A DNA stretch of 7,176 bases, from positions 1 through 7,176 of the forward strand of contig JASHYZ010000141.1 of assembly GCA_030042795.1 (NCBI GenBank), written 5' to 3'. The position numbers and the translations under genes are program-made. Numbering within the stretch: the stretch's first letter is position 1; every line of letters starts with the position of its first letter. The notes under the pieces are model-generated. The model saw only the letters and a list, made by a program, of their open reading frames with translations, ran no database searches and was not told where the DNA came from. Below are positions 5,821 through 7,176 of this stretch, piece after piece. This DNA is from Terriglobia bacterium. GTDB lineage: Bacteria; Acidobacteriota; Terriglobia; UBA7540.

Positions 5821-6795
5821 TTGCAGTATCAGCACACGATTACCGCTCCCGTCCGAGTAGCCGGCATTGGCCTGCACACCGGCGTCCCCGTCAATATTAG
5901 GCTGCTGCCCGCCGCGTCCAACCGAGGCATTATCTTCCGGCGGATTGACCTCAACGGCTTTGAGATTGAAGCTCAAGCGCGCAATGTAGCCCGCGTGAGT
6001 TATGCCACCAGCTTGATGAAGCGCGGCGTGCTCATCTCCACAACCGAGCATTTGCTCTCCGCGCTGGTTGGCTGCGGCGTGGACAACGTCGTGGTGGAGA
6101 TTGACAACCTCGAGGTCCCGATCGTAGACGGCAGCGCCTTGCCGTTTGTGCGTCTCATCTCTGAGGCTGGCCTCCAAAGGCAGCGAGCCCGGCGCCGCTA
6201 TGCCAAGATCTTGAAGCCGGTTGAAGTTGTTGATGGCGCCAAGCGTATCGCCGTGTATCCCAACTCGACGTTTCAAATCACATACCGCATTCTGTTTCCG
6301 CATCCCCTGATCTCTTCGCAGGAATTCAAGTTCACCCCTCAAAACGGCAGTTATGCGACTGAGATTGCTCCTGCCCGTACTTTCGGCTTCGCCGAGGAAG
6401 TGGAAGCGCTGCGCAAGAACGGCCTAGTGCGCGGCGGGTCGCTCGAAAACGCTATCGTACTCACTCGCGACGGGGTGATGAATCCCGAGGGCTTGCGTTT
6501 TCCCGACGAGTTTTGCCGTCACAAGCTGCTGGACGTGATGGGCGACCTTGTGATGTTCGGCCATCGGCTGATTGGCCATGTGGTGGCTGAGCGAGCCGGC
6601 CACGCCTTGCACTTTGCCTTGGTGACTCAGCTTCTGCGCGATAAGACCGCCTGGAAGCTGGTGACTTCCGACGAACTGGCGCCCTCCCACAGAGAACCTG
6701 CAGAAATGCCTCTCAATGGTGGTCCACCCGCGGGCCTCGATGGTGGCCTGGCCCAAAGACCGTTGTCCGAGGCTGAGCTCGCCGTGCTGGACTGA
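5821..6795 (+). CDS. lpxC: UDP-3-O-acyl-N-acetylglucosamine deacetylase
   Basis: This cytoplasmic zinc enzyme removes the acetyl group from UDP-3-O-acyl-GlcNAc, the committed step of lipid A synthesis. Its presence says the cell makes a lipopolysaccharide outer membrane. The 324 residues show GIGLHTG (15-21), the STTEHLLSAL motif with E76 and zinc ligand H77, PIVDGSALPF (100-109), ARTFGF (185-190), FPDEFCRHKLLD with zinc ligands H234 and D238, and the catalytic GHALH (H261). These match E. coli E78, H79, H238, D242 and H265. E. coli LpxC has 305 residues; the extra length here is mostly a Pro/Gly-rich C-terminal tail after AWKLVTSDEL. Translation starts at TTG. No other lipid A genes flank it in this window, so it appears to stand alone, divergent from polA. 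Confidence 0.97.
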   Translation: MQYQHTITAPVRVAGIGLHTGVPVNIRLLPAASNRGIIFRRIDLNGFEIEAQARNVARVSYATSLMKRGVLISTTEHLLSALVGCGVDNVVVEIDNLEVPIVDGSALPFVRLISEAGLQRQRARRRYAKILKPVEVVDGAKRIAVYPNSTFQITYRILFPHPLISSQEFKFTPQNGSYATEIAPARTFGFAEEVEALRKNGLVRGGSLENAIVLTRDGVMNPEGLRFPDEFCRHKLLDVMGDLVMFGHRLIGHVVAERAGHALHFALVTQLLRDKTAWKLVTSDELAPSHREPAEMPLNGGPPAGLDGGLAQRPLSEAELAVLD

Positions 6796-6992
6796 GACTG
6801 GCAAATCACCTTCTGATTCTAAAGAACTTCAATAGCTCATCAGGGAGAGACTTGGGCTCGTTTGGAGGTCCGTTTTTTTGCACTTTTATTGATTCTAAAA
6901 TACTCCTTGGGTTCGTTTTTTCGTTAAGTGAGAACAACATGTATAGCTCCCGGTCTTGGAGTCCATTTTGGGCACGTTGACGAAAATCGCAC
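6796..6992. other. Non-coding AT-richer stretch after lpxC with T-tracts
   Basis: No convincing gene is seen here. The stretch is richer in A and T than the flanking genes. It carries T-tracts at 6873-6879 (seven Ts) and 6916-6921 (six Ts). Only a weak stem (GACTT with AGGTC, using one G-T pair) precedes the first T-tract. One of these may end the lpxC transcript, but no strong intrinsic terminator is visible. Confidence 0.5.
6814..6917 (+). repeat. Degenerate direct repeat, two copies
   Basis: TGATTCTAAA occurs at 6814-6823 and again at 6890-6899. Downstream of each comes CTTGGG(C/T)TCGTTT, at 6851-6863 and 6905-6917, followed by a T-tract. The order is the same, but the second copy is shorter by about 22 bases between the two blocks, so this looks like an old local duplication. 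Confidence 0.5.
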
Positions 6993-7019
6993 TCAAGTTT
7001 TTGCGGGTTCAGCCGATAA
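6993..7019 (+). promoter_or_regulatory. Sigma-28 (FliA) flagellar promoter
   Basis: TCAAGTTT at 6993-7000, an 11-base spacer, and GCCGATAA at 7012-7019 match the FliA consensus TAAAGTTT-N11-GCCGATAA at 15 of 16 positions with exact spacing. Transcription would begin near 7025 and run rightward. No gene starts within the remaining 150 bases, so this implies a long leader and a flagellar, motility or chemotaxis gene beyond the right edge. The motif match is seen directly; activity and target are inferred. Confidence 0.75.
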
Positions 7020-7176
7020 GGGGGGTGAAAAGTGTCTCCCGGCCGATTGCGACCGGTAGGAGCACCTCAGGTGCCAGGCAACAGATAGTGGGTCACTTTG
7101 AATTCTCTCCAGCATTTCGTTGCCGGTCATTCCCGCGCAAGCGGGAACCCAGGCTGTAAGGCGCATCTCTCCCATT
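7020..7176 (+). other. Predicted leader of a sigma-28 transcript, no gene seen
   Basis: Downstream of the promoter no reading frame has a good start and ribosome site. Small palindromes are present: CCGG at 7039-7042 with CCGG at 7053-7056, and GCACCT-C-AGGTGC at 7062-7074. These could fold in the leader RNA. The REP-like hairpin lies at its right end. Confidence 0.4.
7125..7150. repeat. REP-like palindrome (GTCATTCCCGC family)
   Basis: TTCCCGC at 7130-7136 and GCGGGAA at 7141-7147 form a 7-bp stem with a GCAA loop, flanked by GGTCA on the left and CCCAG on the right. This matches, from memory, a widespread intergenic repeat of the form GTCATTCCCGC-GNAA-GCGGGAATCCAG, whose reverse translation gives the telltale WVPACAGMT. 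Such REP elements are moved by RAYT transposases in several phyla. Whether this genome has more copies cannot be told from one window. Confidence 0.65.

Noticed and set aside
5644..6342. Long open frame of 232 codons on the minus strand, antisense to lpxC
   Set aside because: It lies opposite the conserved lpxC coding sequence, has no recognisable domain, and its composition is that of a GC-rich antisense shadow.
6969..6984. TGGGCACG as a sigma-54 -24 element
   Set aside because: The required TTGC at -12 is absent (CGAA is found at the correct spacing).
7020..7090. Possible riboswitch (GGTGAAAA, and CTCAGG-GCCAGGCAACAGA, recalling pieces of cobalamin and glycine aptamers)
   Set aside because: The pieces are short, in the wrong arrangement, and the paired elements of either aptamer core are missing.
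6956..7159. Short + strand frame that could start at GTG 7025 and continue through the REP-like repeat
   Set aside because: It has no ribosome site, its start would coincide with the predicted transcript start, and its end runs through a non-coding repeat (FPRKREPRL is the typical false translation).

Overview
The window looks like a piece of an Acidobacteriota chromosome. This is inferred from gene content, not from a marker gene. The clues are a Pal/OmpA lipoprotein with an inserted Ig-like domain, a zf-HC2 anti-sigma factor with a periplasmic tail containing MYQNLPVLEDYD, a DUF3106-type protein, lpxC (so a Gram-negative envelope with lipid A), and GC-rich coding sequence with frequent TTG starts. 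All five complete genes appear intact. No IS element, CRISPR array, tRNA or rRNA was seen.

Layout from left to right. (1) Positions 1-1824, + strand: a tightly overlapping three-gene unit. It holds an ECF sigma factor (5' end outside the window), its membrane-anchored zinc-finger anti-sigma factor, and an exported DUF3106-like protein with nine short repeats spaced about 18 residues apart. (2) Positions 1825-1903: a perfect 15-bp hairpin between convergent genes. (3) Positions 1904-2671, - strand: a Pal-like peptidoglycan-associated lipoprotein, with no tol genes beside it. (4) Positions 2672-2907: a hairpin just after polA and a possible pal promoter. (5) Positions 2908-5574, - strand: DNA polymerase I. 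Its 5'-nuclease and polymerase sites are intact, but its 3'-5' proofreading site is degenerate, the DNA-binding H3TH loop carries a proline-rich insertion, and a Tyr sits at the nucleotide-discrimination position. (6) Positions 5575-5820: a divergent promoter region. (7) Positions 5821-6795, + strand: lpxC, with all metal and catalytic residues present. (8) Positions 6796-7176: a non-coding stretch, AT-richer at its start, with degenerate direct repeats, a near-perfect flagellar sigma-28 (FliA) promoter, and a REP-like palindrome.

The envelope theme recurs (ECF stress signalling, Pal, LpxC), but only the first three genes form a clear operon. The best non-obvious signals are three. One is the sigma-28 promoter at 6993-7019, which predicts a flagellar or chemotaxis gene on the + strand just beyond the right edge. 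The second is the sigma / anti-sigma / repeat-protein cassette, which could be an envelope-sensing system with a Spy/CpxP-like periplasmic partner. The third is the unusual feature set of the Pol I protein.
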